Source: Arctopsyche grandis (Eukaryota > Arthropoda > Insecta > Trichoptera > Hydropsychidae). Taken from it: a DNA stretch of 64,000 bases. Shown piece by piece: positions 36,513-50,100 of the stretch. The notes beneath the pieces were generated by a model. The model was not told where the DNA came from and made no database searches. It worked only from the letters and a program-made list of their open reading frames with translations. Made by a program: the position numbers and the translations under genes. The stretch's first letter is position 1, and each line of letters opens with the position of its first letter. The stretch is taken from positions 8,721,001 through 8,785,000 of the forward strand of contig NC_135358.1 of NCBI RefSeq assembly GCF_051622035.1. Direction: 5' to 3'.

Positions 36513-36870
36513 GTTTCTGCCGTTTCCCCGCTCACCCCTATTGACACATCGTTGAAATGCACTGATTGCACCCGACGGTGGGGCATCCACTCTCACACAC
36601 AGACACACTCCACGCTCATCGTCCGACGCGTTGTTTATTTTTATTATTATCTGGGTTATTCGGTATGTTGATGGCGTCTCGGTTGAGATGGCGGATGCGA
36701 GCGTCGAGCCCGAGCCCCACAGCCCGACTGACCAACATAGCCGGCCGATATGACAGCTCGCTGACTGTCCCCGCTCTTCGTGGCTTTTCACCAACACCTG
36801 ACAGCCACTTTCAACCTTTTTCTTGTGGGCGTTATCGCGCCGACTCTTCCAGCCATCGTTAGTAATTTTT
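36513..36870 (-). promoter_or_regulatory. GC-rich 5' region of flz, probable promoter/5' UTR
   Basis: A stretch clearly richer in G+C and CpG than its surroundings lies directly upstream of the flz first coding exon. On the minus strand it holds TCAGTC (near 36735), a match to the arthropod initiator consensus. No TATA box was identified. The open frame through it is treated as a by-product of base composition. Confidence 0.35.
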
Positions 36871-38029
36871 TAAACTTCGAATGGTGATCATACAGCGGCA
36901 GCGATGGCTCATTTTGGAGCGCTCTTGTATAGAATTTAATTAAATTTTGGCTGAAATCGAAATATGTAACCAATTTCTTCGGCAGATTATAAAAATCGAG
37001 AGCTAATGTACGTATATGAAGTTTTAATTTATCAAAACTTCGTTAAATGGCAGTCATTACGAAAATTTCCAATGAGAATATGCACCTTTGATAAACATTA
37101 ATACATGACTCCTTCCAAAATTTTCTACAAAAATCCATGACTCGATTGCGCTGGTTTTGTGCATATATGAGCCGTTACATTTGAAAGTGGCGTAAGTCCA
37201 CTTTTCTTTATTTCGAGAAATATCTCGCTAAACATTAAATATAATATTTTGCAATATTTTAAAAACTGGTGGCTTGGTTACCTTATTTTGAAAGGGTTCT
37301 AAGTGTACCTGTTTTAACTGTTAGTTAGAACCTTTTCAAAGCAAGGTAACGATATCGAAATAAAAGAGTGATAATAATTTGTGTTTTTAGACAATAGTGT
37401 TTTTGAACTGGAAATTGAACTTCAGCCACTGTCAAATATAACGGTTTTACGTATAGCGAGTTGTCAAGTTAACTTGAGTTATGTGTTGTATACGTATCAA
37501 CAGGCAAGTCATATAACCAGAGATCGGCGTTCAGCGTGCAAAATGGATTTAATATTGTTAATTTCTATTGTGAACCCTTTTTTTGCTCTCTAGCTCTGTA
37601 GGTTGACAATAGGCAAACCCTCTTTCCCGGAAAATAGCACTGTCGCGCCGAAACTTACTTATAACTAGTCTTAGGCGGTCGATGAATGCTTTTCAAATAA
37701 CAATAGAGCGCTCTATTAGTGTTCAAAAGTAGAGGGCAAAAAAACAGTTTTTCTAAGAAATTGACAATAGTGAACCATTATTTGTGCAAAGAGCATTCAT
37801 CAAAAGCCCATCTTTGCTTACAACAGTACTAATAGTACCTGAATACCGAATCTGAAACGGGAAAAAAATTGGAACGTTCAATTGAGAACATACAAAATAT
37901 ATGTATACTTAAAATTACGTGTATATATGTATGTATGTATGTTCATGGGCAGATATCGTTCCAACTGGGAAGGCCCATCTCCACTCCATGGAAAGGATGC
38001 GCACTAGGATAACAATAACTTATTAGCGA
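36871..38029. other. intergenic DNA upstream of flz
   Basis: No gene. It contains the third copy of the 35.4 kb repeat (about 37182-37450), in which ACCTTATTTTGAAAGG and CCTTTTCAAAGCAAGGT form an inverted pair at 37281-37347. Confidence 0.4.
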
Positions 38030-38235
38030 TTAAGGTAGGCGATTATTTATCAGTAGAGAGGTGGTAGGTTCAAATCCCGAGCAGAAATGATAATTTTATT
38101 CGATTTTTACGAGTCTTCTATGGCTACAGGCGCTTTCCTGCCCAATTAATTACAAACGATAAATAATGATGTTTATACAGTATCATAGAGACATCTATGG
38201 ACAAATTTGATATTATTTCGAGAAATACATAAATT
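38030..38235 (+). repeat. SINE-like fragment
   Basis: B-box-like GGTTCAAATCCC at 38069, preceded by GAGAGGTGGTA, and a 3' part with CATAGAGACATCTATGGA, as in the other SINE tails. The A box is unclear. Confidence 0.45.
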
Positions 38236-38317
38236 TTGCGGAGTGGGTAGCCTTTATAGTATCAGTTTGGGATGATATACAAATTCCAATATTCCAATAT
38301 GCAAATTCCAATATTTT

Positions 38318-38474
38318 AATTTCAACGAAATCAAAAAAATTGGTAAATTCTGAGGAAATGCTCGACTTGGAGTCACATATATCCAAAGTCTGGTCAGCAG
38401 CACCGGGCCAGGGGAAAAACCCAACACCACTCAGTTGAAAGCATTACACACTAGTATCTGAGCTATGTTGCTGG
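38318..38474 (-). repeat. tRNA-derived SINE fragment
   Basis: Minus strand: ACATAGCTCAGATACTAGTG head, CCCGGTGCTGCTGACCAGAC junction, then GTGACTCCAAGTCGAGCA and CAGAATTTACCAATTTTTTT core. Confidence 0.65.
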
Positions 38475-39214
38475 TTATTAATAATTTATTTATAAATAAA
38501 TAATATCCAGATGAACCATATCCTCATAGAGTTCGCCAATTTTTAACTTAATTAATGTGACGGTTCCAATAAAATCAGTACCCCTTCCTACAAGCATACA
38601 CTTTCTTGCGGTTTGTGATTACTATATGAACATATATCTGCATTGTACAATGTGTTTGGATATGTACACAGCTAGCCATAGTTTGGATATGTACATACAT
38701 GTCATAGCACTGTGTCATACATAATATATGAAATAAAAAACATTCAAACGTTGTTTAGTACAACTTTTCCAAAGAGTGGGGTCGGGCCTTCTTAATCACT
38801 TCATCGCCATAAGCGGACGTCCAAAAGTATCCTGTGATGCTAATGAAATTGAAAAAAGTCAATATTTTTTGTTAGTTTGTGATATACCTATTCAAGAGGT
38901 AGTGTCAAGGGTTGGCACTAAACACATATAATAAAATAATCGAATCGGTTTCTACAAACGCGTAGCAATTGAGTGGTTAAATAGAACCAACTCTTTCAAG
39001 AGTACCAATTGGGGCATGTTACACTATCAATATTATCACACGATCCACGCCTATCGCGATCCATATTGACAATGTAATAGGTTAGTATCGTGATAATCAG
39101 TAATATATTCGGGCCGCTTTGTAATCCGCGTATTGATGTGTAATGGGTGACCGTGAAAAAGTCGAAAATATTCGTTTGTCATGCATACATATGAAAAACA
39201 GTTAGGATATATAT

Positions 39215-39829
39215 CAGTGGCGTGCGGTAAAACTCTCTCTTCCCCCGTCGTACATCCTCACTTAATTTGCGCGAGCAGTATACAACAGGAATAAGAGGAA
39301 CAGGCTTTTCCTCCCATATTTGGCCAGCAGTTTGGCTTAGTGATAGCGTATATATTTAGCATCACTGAGGTCATAGGTTCGTGTCCTCGCCACTGCTGGT
39401 TAGATTTGGGGGTTTTGTGACTCCAAATCGATCGTTTCTCTATCAGAGTTTGCCAATTTTATCTGATCATTGCTGAAACGGTTCCTGAAAATTGGTATTA
39501 AAAAATCTAATCCTGTTGTCACAAAAATCTGCCTGTGTATAATTTGTATTAATTATACACAGTAATCTGAAATCCATAGATGTCACTATGATTATTATTT
39601 CTGATTAATTGTTATATTCTATATATTCTGATTGTATATGTATGTATTACTGTATTTCTGATTTCTGATTGTTTATGTATTTCATTAACGTACACCCGTC
39701 GCATTGGAGCAAATCTGTAATGGCGAGTGTGTATTGATTTGTGACAATAAAATAAAATAAAATATCTACGCGCGCACATTAAACAAGGCTGTATGACAAA
39801 AAGAGAGATAATTTCATCGCATGACACTG
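39215..39829. mobile_element. palindromic MITE copy interrupted by a SINE
   Basis: The left part 39215-39319 (CAGTGGCGTGCGGTAAAA) and right part 39765-39829 (TACGCGCGCACATT to GACACTG) together match the MITE at 3057-3226. The 445 bp between are the SINE at 39320-39764. Confidence 0.72.
39320..39764 (+). repeat. tRNA-derived SINE, near full length
   Basis: A box TGGCTTAGTGATAGC, B box AGGTTCGTGTCC. The core and CCCGTCGCATTGGAGC 3' domain match the copy at 1-497, and the AATAAAATAAAAT tail follows. Inserted in a MITE; short ATAT repeat at the borders. Confidence 0.8.
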
Positions 39830-40450
39830 ATATATATTATACATACATATATACATAGTACCGTTTACCATGCACCCTTTTTTTTTGATCTTTCGATTTT
39901 CGATTTTTGCCTCCCGATATTTGCTTTTTCAACCTTTTCACTTTCGGTGCCGTGAGGTAGACCCATGTGTAATACCCCCCATTCAATAAATAGAATCCGA
40001 TATCACCATCATCTGTAAATTTATGTACATACATATGTATATCAATCAAGCTTTCTTCCATTCAAGCGGCGAGTCCTACACATTTTATTTATTATGTGAA
40101 GTGTGTGAACCTTACCCTAGCCTTGCACTATGCATACGTACCCAAAATTTACACCTACATATGTACAATGCCTTACATTAGTGTATCTTTACATGTGGGT
40201 GCCACTGGTTTCAAACAGCAGCAGCCGTGATGCATACGCACCGGCTCTCGTGCATGGGATGCACCGACGACACCGAAACTGTGGCGCGCGACATTTAGAA
40301 AGTAGTGGCAGGGTCGAGGCGCCCCGGACGCGAACTCATCCTGAGAATTGTGGCGAAACGACCCGTTTTCAGCGACCCACTGACGACCCCGATCGAATCG
40401 CGAATGGGAAAACAAGCTCGATGAATCAGCGAAGGTATATACATACATAC

Positions 40451-40734
<284 letters not shown>

Positions 40735-40739
40735 CATAT

Positions 40740-41427
40740 ATTTACATATGATTGCATATATGTAAATATATGCAATCATATGCACATATAATACATACAT
40801 TCGGTTGCCCACCCCTGACCTTTTATTAGCTTAAGATTAACAATGCATTTTTTCCCAATAAAATATTCAAATAAAATCGGCACATAGACACAATGACACG
40901 ATTCGTTTACATATTTTGCACAAATCATTTCTATTTATATACACATAAGGTAATTTATGCTAATTTTATATATTATCGTATAAAATAAGAGAAATGTTTA
41001 ATTATGTCCTGATTTACATTTTACCGATTTCCCCGATGTAAAATTTTCTTAATATTTTTTTAAGCACGCGTCAATTTAAGCAGGATCGTATTTGAAATTT
41101 GAAAGAGAATTTAATATTTAATCAATATCAATTATTGTATTCTACATATATTGTAAAAAAACCCCGAAAAATTAAAAAAGTCGAAAAAAAAGTGTATTTT
41201 TTTTTAACTGAAATTTTAAAGAATGATATTAGGTAGGGAATTACTTATTCCGTCTCAGGTACATTTAATATATCGTATTAAATTTGTTTCAATTGCATTT
41301 TTTTTACTTTATTTATGTACGTAGTAACAATACATGAAGTTTTTTTTTTTTGGAATCTTATTTGTACCATCATATCATATTTATGTATAATATCGCTATT
41401 CTGTGTGTCTGTGTGTTTGTCTGTCTG
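40740..41427. other. intergenic AT-rich DNA
   Basis: No gene or mobile element identified. Confidence 0.4.
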
Positions 41428-41588
41428 CAGTGGCGTGCGCTGAAATTCTCTCTCTTTTTGTCGTACAGCCTTACTTAATGTGCACGAACGGGATACAAGA
41501 GGAACAGGCTGTTCCTCTTGTATCCTGCTCGTGCACATTAAGTGAGGCTGTACGACAAAAATAGAGAGAATTTCAGCACACGCCACTG
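41428..41588. mobile_element. palindromic hAT-like MITE, near-perfect foldback
   Basis: CAGTGGCGTGCGCTGAAATT and its inverted copy at the right end. The two arms of about 80 bp are complementary almost throughout (GTGCACGAACGGGATACAAG against CTTGTATCCTGCTCGTGCAC). Flanks TCTGTCTG and TCTATCTG, a 7-of-8 target duplication. Same family as 3057 and 39215, and as the fragment at about 45420-45510. Confidence 0.85.
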
Positions 41589-41809
41589 TCTATCTGTCTT
41601 TCTGAGATAACGCTCGCCGTACTATAATAGTCGTTTCGATTTGACATATGTACATACATATGTACGTCACGGCTAAACCACTGCCAAAGCGTAAATACGA
41701 ATACAACGACAAAAGAAAAAGCTTCTGTATATACTAATCGCTACTAATGTTTCTTCTTTTGCAGAGAATTCACCATCTTTTAAAAATTTTTTTACTAATT
41801 AATTAATTT

Positions 41810-42047
41810 TTCTATCGGTGTTTTATATTATTTATATGTAGGTAGGTAAGTAGTTTTTACTATTTTTTTCATATTAAACAATTAAATATAAATATTAAAT
41901 TAAATATATTTAAACGGTATTTGAAAAAAATTCGACCGCGTGGGGATCGAACACATGACTGACGACACATTTCTATTATTATTTTTTTATTTAATAACTT
42001 AATATGCAAACACCCATGCAATGATATGTCATCGGGTACAACACTAG
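41810..42047 (+). mobile_element. possible Helitron 3' end
   Basis: ACCCATGCAATG and GTCATCGGGT form a short hairpin, then ACAACACTAG|T ends at 42047, a Helitron-like terminus different from families 1 and 2. The left border is a guess (a TC following T-rich DNA near 41810). Confidence 0.35.
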
Positions 42048-43465
42048 TAATAAGTAATTATGTACAATCCGAATTCATATTTTTCGAGCCCCAATTTTTT
42101 TTTCGCATTTGGACAAGGCTTGCTTTGAATACATACATATATGTACATATGTATTCTATATATAAAATACAAAGTATCTAATGAGAAAATAACATAGGTA
42201 TCTATATAATATCAATCAGCATACAGCTTCGTGCAATGAAAATTAATTGGTTCAGTCGAGATCAGAACTTGTTATTCAAACAATATTCTCTCATTAATAT
42301 TTCAATTTCGTCACTTGATATACATATGTAGATTAGATGTTTTGAATCATTTAAATTCAAATATAAATATTCATATAAATTCTAAAACAATCTCTAAACT
42401 GGAACCAATAGTGGGACAAACAGAACCAATAGTATTCGTAAAGATTAGGACAAATTTTATTGTTAAATTACAAAATCACACATTTTAAGCTTGAAAACTG
42501 AATACTACACTAAAATGTAAGTCGAAATGAAAATAAATTCAGAGTGAGTGTGATTTGCTATATTTTATTTTAATACTAGATCATTTTGATCCGGCTCTGT
42601 TGCGACGATTTATCTATCAGCTGAGCACGTTGTCAGAAAGAATCTCTACAAACAAAAGCACGATCGACCACCAAAAACAAATTCATAATGCAAACGGTGC
42701 AAAAAAATGGATGACATTGCAATAATCCGTGTGCAAAAACGGTGGCCGCGTTTCCGAGCAAAAACCTCTCGTTTTGCCGGGCAAAAGTGGTCCAGTTGTG
42801 CCAGCCCTGAACGTGCCGTTAGGTTTTTAGACTTTCTCCAGTTTTCAGCAACGGCTGAAAACGCCAAAGAACCGCAACCCATTTCCACTTTTCCGTATCT
42901 TGTTCATTACAATATGTCCGAGATAAATATGTTGAGCTAAATATGTAAGTACATACAAGGAATATCAATGCACTTTGTCGTACATACTTAGCATTCTGAG
43001 TGTAAATGGAGGACTAACCGTATCGGAATTTTTTTTTATTTAATTGAAATTCAAAAATCGTGTACTTGTTTTATGAACAAATAAAATAAATATGTAATTT
43101 TTATATATACCTCAAATATAATGAAATCGCCATTAAAAATGCACAATGAAAACAAATGAGAAATTCAATAAAAATTATGAAAAAAAAACAAAACCACGAC
43201 AATTGTCTGAAATTCTAATATTTTTCAAAATGACTAAGCATACTTAATTTAAAAATGAAGGTTTTAAATACACATGTATATTTTAAAAATGAACTTTTTA
43301 ACATATTAAAAATGCGCCGCTTATGTTAAATCTTTCATGTATATACTATTTATTATATTTGCCTTTTGGCCACTTTAAAGTAGTGTATCGTTTGAATTTT
43401 AAAGTTAAAATATAAAAATGATATAAATTATAACTTTTTTATTTTTTTGTATGAGTAGTGGCTTA
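42048..43465. other. intergenic DNA, no gene
   Basis: AT-rich. 42700-42910 is GC-richer with open frames on both strands but no recognisable protein. Confidence 0.4.
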
Positions 43466-43817
43466 TCTAATATATATAATTTGGATAGAGACTTTGCATA
43501 TATGTATGTATGTTACCTTCGTTCGTTGGTTCGTAGATGACAAATTCGATTTTTTTTTTTCGATTCATAGACGCCGATTCAATTTTTTTCGATTCAAAGG
43601 ATTCGAAGTCCCCGGGGGCGCAGCCGCGCGAGGGCGAAGCCCTAAGGGGTAAAGCCTCTATGGGCGGAGGCTCTGGGGGTGCAGGCGCCGTTTCAAATAA
43701 ATTTATATAAAATAAAACTATTCAAACAAATTAAATAAAATGTTTACAATTAGATTAGTCTTAATGTTTAAGCGGTTTATATTACAAATACCGAGCGAAG
43801 CCGGGTAAAACCACTAG
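43466..43817 (+). mobile_element. non-autonomous Helitron, family 1
   Basis: Complete: A|TCTAATATATATAATTTG start, GC-rich centre (GTCCCCGGGGGCGCAG), CCGAGCGAAGCCGGGT hairpin region and ACCACTAG|T end. Best reference copy of the family in this window. Confidence 0.85.
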
Positions 43818-44567
<750 letters not shown>

Positions 44568-45329
44568 AATATACAGAAAATAATAATGCCGATAAGGGGT
44601 CCTTCGGCTAGATACAAACAGAAGTATGCGCCTGAAACGTACCAGTATGTTTACGACTTACAGTTAGGCGCACATATTTCAGATACCACCAAACGGTTGA
44701 AAGTATCTGCGGTTTCGATAAACAGGCATTAATCCTTTCCATATAATAGAGAGTTTGACATGGTTTCCGCCGGGAATTATTTTCACTTGAAATGGAGACG
44801 CCGCAAACGCGCGTAATGTATCATTTGACATGCAAACCAAACGGTAGCCAGCTCGGATGTATGTAGATGTGGAAACCTCTCTCAGACCTACAAACCACAC
44901 AAACTCACATCAATATCGAATGGCGTCATACGAGAATGGAAATCGCCATTTAATCGAACGGACCACACTCTAAATGCACTCCACCGCGTATGCGTTCGTC
45001 GATTTTCACATATCGGCAAAGGTTAACGAGACGACTCTAATCCGATTCCCAAGCGTATGTGGTTCAAGTTTACAGAATGGTAAACGATTTGGCACAATTT
45101 AGTTAATTGTGTAATTTGAGAGTTTGGATTCTATGTTCCGCATTTAAATCTTATTAAAACATTTCCGTGCTTAGCGTGTATGTACGTGTTTCTATTGGCA
45201 TGCAGGCCCGCGCCTACCATTTGTACAAATGTGTGCAACGCACACAGGCGGCCGAAATATAAAGACGGCTGAAAGAAATGAGAGTCGAAAAAATTCGGTC
45301 TCCGTGGCGAGCCAGAATGTTAAATTACA

Positions 45330-45510
45330 GAAAACGCAAATATCGAAAATCGAAAGATCTTAAGTCAAAAGATCAAAAAAAAAAAGGGTGCATGGTAAAC
45401 GGTACATACACACGTACATACTCACTTAATATGCGCGAGCAGGATACAACAGGAACAAGAGGAACAGGCTTTTCCTCCCGTATTAATGTGCGTGCGCAGT
45501 GTTTTGAAAA
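45330..45510 (+). repeat. fragment of repeat R and palindromic MITE
   Basis: CGAAAGATCTTAAGTC and AAAGGGTGCATGGTAAACGG match R. ACTCACTTAATATGCGCGAG, AGGATACAACAGGAAC and CTTTTCCTCCCGTATT match the MITE interior. Both are incomplete. Confidence 0.65.
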
Positions 45511-45585
45511 AATTATATTCCTTAAAAAATACGAAACAAGACATTGCACTTTTTAAAATTCATTTAGGTTGTCTTGTTGTATACT

Positions 45586-46337
45586 TAGGGTTGCCATACG
45601 TCCCGTATTTCACTACTCGGCCTCGTATTACAATTTGTCCCGTATTTGTCCCATTTTCTCCCTAAACTTTCCTCCAAAAACAAACTGTCGATTTCTTTAA
45701 CACTGCTGTAGAATACACTGATAGGTGGTCCCAAGCATTCAAAAAATTTAATGCTTTCGATTGGATGACTCTCAAGCAAGTTCCTAAATGGGGGGGGAAA
45801 TATAACGAACCGTTGAATATTTGCAAGTAAGGAACATCGATGTTGGAAACAATGAGCTTCTTTTCAACCAGTTCGTATATTTAAAAGATTATTTAAATAA
45901 AAATAATACCAACGAAAACTTGGAGACAATGCTGAAATTGAGTATGGAAGAGAAATGGCTGAAGTTTTTTAGAGATCATTTTTAATAAAACTATGTATGT
46001 GAGTATATATTTGCCATTCCAGCCCACAATGCCAATGTGGAGAGAATATTTTCCCTGATGTCAACACAATGGTCGGATGAAAGAAATAAGCTGGCAGTTG
46101 AGACAGTTGAGGAAATCTGGGTTTGCCAGTATAATTTTAAAATGACTTGCGCCCAATTTTATCATCATGTAAAAGAGGAAAACGATTTAATTAAAAAAGT
46201 TAAATCATCATTAAAATACGATTGGGCTAAAAAAGACTAATTTTTTAAAATAAACTATTACCTACCTACTTTTCCATGTTTTATGTATGTAGCACTTAAA
46301 TGTCCCGTATCAATGCTTGACAATTATGGCAACCCTA
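45586..46337 (+). mobile_element. internally deleted hAT transposon
   Basis: Terminal repeats TAGGGTTGCCATA / TATGGCAACCCTA. An exact 8-bp duplication TGTATACT stands at 45578-45585 and 46338-46345. Both subtermini carry GTCCCGTAT words. It retains the 3' end of the transposase (next entry) and has lost the rest. Confidence 0.92.
46014..46240 (+). pseudogene. hAT transposase C-terminal fragment
   Basis: The frame reads IPAHNANVERIFSLMSTQW, then SDERNKLAVETVEEIWVCQY and ends at a stop at 46238-46240. The VERIFSLM...W..ERN.L..ETV pattern is the hAT dimerisation domain. The N-terminal zinc finger and RNase-H-like catalytic residues are absent, so it cannot act as a transposase. Confidence 0.85.
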
Positions 46338-47114
46338 TGTATACTTGTGGATTGCTGTTGCAAATGACAAATTGTAAGACACTAGAACTATAATTTGGGA
46401 AAATTACGGGATAGCAGGATTGGTCCAGATAGAGCAAGGTATTTTATGTTCTATTATCTTTGCGACTGCCAGATGTATTTCTTCAAGGATGTTGATTAAT
46501 GTTTGGTCATCAAAAGAGCAATATCCTAGATGTGGGATTGGGGGTAAAAACCAGAGAGATGTAATAAGAATAGAGGGGCCCTTGCGAATTGTTGTCAATT
46601 ATACGCGATACGTCTCTATAAATACGCTACATCGCACGGAATACAATCGGATCAATTTACTTTATAAAAATGTATCTCATGTTGTTTATTGTGTGTTTTT
46701 GAATGTATTGTGCAATTTTTACCGATGCTTGCCCATCTTGTGAGTAATATAAACAAACAGAGAAGTTTTTATCGGACATATGTACGTCGAGCACCAAGCG
46801 TCAAATACGACTGATGCTAAAATTATTTAGATATGTCCGTGGACAGAATGTCACTTGACAACAAAAGAACACCTAAAGCCACTTCTATTCATATTACATT
46901 TCTCTGGTAAAAACACTATATTTTCATGAATGAACTTGAAAACGTTTATATAGTATCTGTTGTCGTTTGGTCCTGTTCAGAACTAAACGTTTTGGGTCTG
47001 TTTTTCTGCTTATTTTTTATTTTGATTAATATGATTTATACAAATGCTGATAAAATTAAAGAACGGCCGATTTAAGTTTGCATACAGGCGGCCGAACTCC
47101 TAGGCGCGGCCCTG

Positions 47115-50100
47115 TTGGCATGTTACTCAAACATTCGATGAGCATACAAACTAATAGTTTGATGTACTTTTGGATCTACATAGATAAGGATACCGAAAGA
47201 GTTTTTAGAAGTTATGTATGTAGTTGGCAAGGGAAAGATTTGTAATATGCTCAGTTGCGTTGGAATTGAGGTGGTCAGTAATGATCTTTGTCCGGTTGTG
47301 ATACGTCCCTTCTTAACTGGGTGCTAGTTGGTGTTGAATTAGAAGCTGACTAGTCCCGCTGACACACTGACCTGGATTTGGGTAGCTTTTACTGTTGGTA
47401 CTTTATCAATGCACTTCCAGAATTTCTCACCCTCGAAAGCTCCTTTCTGTTTTGCGATTTAAGATGACAGCTCAAAACTAAAATATAAATTGGATACATT
47501 TCTGGTTACGGTTATTGATTCTAAAAAATTATTACACTCGCTTTCAATATCAAGTGTGCAGATATGTAGAGGGGTTATCAATTAATGTAAATAATTTAGC
47601 TGCCTTGAAATGAACATAATGGCTAATTAAATATAATAACTTCAAATCAATAATTTATGTATGCAAAAATATATTATGTATAGAACGGGTGAAAAGGTGA
47701 TGAGAAAGAAACATGTTCTCACCACTCGAATATATGTATGTAAGTACCATTTTATAATAATATAATAATATGTATGAGAAAAATATGTATATAGACAGAA
47801 GAAATTTACTACCATCCAAAAAACTCAATACTATCCAATTGAATTGATAATAAAACCCGTTAGTATAATGGGTTAATTTCCATCCGTATAAGGTACGAAA
47901 CATATTTTTATTTTATTATTTAGTCGTAGGTAAAAAGAGAGCTTTTTATAGTCAGTGAAAGATTTCTTTCTCAATTAAGATACATAAATGCAATTAAATA
48001 AAAGAAAAAAAAATGAAATAAATAAAAGATATAAGATAGATTTAGAAAGTTAAATCGAAAGACGATTGATATTTCGAATCGCACTTCAATACGTCTTCAT
48101 TTTTCGCAAAGCCATAAAGAACAACAATGAAAGTGGGTTACCATTACGTGTAATATAAATTAACTAAATTAAGATGTAAATCTTTTCGGGTTTAGAATAG
48201 GTACGAATTAATCAACGTGTGATTCAAATCATGGCAAAGAAAAGAATGATTCATTTCTCAGACCACAAACGAGACCACCACACGGTCATTGTGTGTGTGT
48301 CGTGACCATTTTTTGGACAGCCATCGAGGGTCTGAAAAAAGCAAATGCTGTAACACGGGGCGTCACCGATGATGTGAGCTGATCGGGAGAAAGTGACCGC
48401 TGCAGCAGCTGTTGCTGCACTCATTGCACTTGATCTTCAACATAAATTTGGAACAAGGTCATACCAAAGTGTGTACGTACGACGAAAATGTTTAATGACG
48501 ATTACAATATTTACAATTTCTATTTTGTGTATATATGTACATATATATGTATATAGGATGATTTGGGTTATTCACCATATTTGGTGTGCGAACCGCTTCA
48601 GCTGACCCAATAGATTAGCGAGCGAATACCAAATTGACGTGTATTTTTTGCCGTTGCAATTACCATCGGCGTTTGATTTGAAATAAAAAATTTAGAAATG
48701 AAGATGGTGAAAGAAAGCTGCGAATGGAAAAGTTGCAGCTTTTGCACGATCCAAAAGGTCAGTTGAGTTTGCCTACACGACCTGTTGCCCATTGCCTTCG
48801 ACACATATTCATTAATCACTCTGACATACTAAGCAACCTTTTAACTTGGCACAATGCTTGACCTTCTTGAGGTCATAGAATCCATTTGTTAAAACTTTTA
48901 ACAACGCAACTTATTTTGGGACTTGTAAATTACTTCTAAATTATAAGTGATAATGTTGCAAATCACTGAAATAAAAGATTTTCATATAAATGGTGAATAT
49001 AAAAATACATACGAATATGCCTTAAACTCATTTATTTTACAGTACTCAAATTTTTACTCTGTTAATAGGTTTTTGAGCTATTTTTCCTATTATGCTGTAG
49101 ATTAACATTAGAATAATATAATACTATGATTACTAACCAAATTAAATTAAATTGTTAAATAGAAAATGATCAGTAGATCAGTATCTATTCAAATAGATAT
49201 AAGATGTATTGTGAACATAATTTCGTAATAATAAAAAGCATTTAAAAATCAAAATCAAATTTGTACTCTTACCTATTTATAAAAGACAATATATTTTTAA
49301 TCAACCGATTAAAATGAGTATAGAAAAATATATATAGTATATTTTTTTGTTTAATGCCACTTCTGAATAAACTTTCATAAATAGTGTGTCTATTTAACTT
49401 CCTTTGTTTGAAAATGTCGAACAAATTTTGTATAAAATTACTCAAAAATCCTAATGAAATTTTTTATTATTATTTTTTTAGTTTTATAAAAATAATATCA
49501 ATAAAAATTTGAGCATTTCGAAAGTTCCAAAGTTCCAAACTTTGAAAGTTACAAAGCATTGAAAAAATTACAGAAAATGTGTGCTTTTCAATTATGTATG
49601 ACTTTCCATTTGATGAAAACATGTTTGTAATATACATTTCATTGAAATCTCATCGAGATCTAATTTTAGGTGAACGTTAATATACAATATCATTTAGGTA
49701 TATATGTACATATATATAATATTTAGTGCACCTGGGCGTATTCCATTCTTCTCTTGATTCATACGTGTGAATAGAGGGCAAAAGCCAGTCGGGTAATTAG
49801 AGTAGATTACATACATTCAAGAAGATAAGTAATGAATGGTAAAGCACCCGGTTTTATGGTAATTTCACCACTGTGGTGACCTGAAATCACGATAGCCTAA
49901 AAGTCTAGATTCGATACGAACAAGTCAGTGGTGGAAAACAAACACTTCAAAAGCGAAACCGACCCGCTGTTTATTTGAAGCTTTCACTCGCTATGTTCGT
50001 TCCAGTTTGACAATCGACATTTTGGCGCTTGCAAGATGCCGCGATCGACATTCATCTCTGTTTCAACAATATCAATATTTCACCCACTACATACATACAT

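Larger units (their letters stand above)
39135..39970 (-). repeat. composite repeat R with MITE, itself split by a SINE
   Basis: Inverted copy of 2921-3300. It has GAAAAAGTCGAAAATATTCG on the left and ACCGTTTACCATGCACCC and CACTTTCGGTGCCGTGAGG on the right. The MITE sits at the same place in both copies (39215-39829). A SINE later entered this MITE. Confidence 0.68.
45203..47114. mobile_element. 1.9 kb hAT-like element, outer shell of a nest
   Basis: Ends CAGGCCCGCGCCTA and TAGGCGCGGCCCTG (inverted). An exact 8-bp duplication TTGGCATG stands at 45195-45202 and 47115-47122. ACAGGCGGCCGAA occurs near both ends in direct orientation. Inside lie a fragment of repeat R and of the palindromic MITE (45330-45510) and a complete smaller hAT element (45586-46337). 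No transposase of its own is recognisable. Confidence 0.82.

Noticed and set aside
36513..36797. In-frame upstream extension of flz exon 1 by 95 residues
   Set aside because: Low-complexity, Cys-containing and GC-driven, with an initiator-like TSS motif inside. More likely promoter or 5' UTR.
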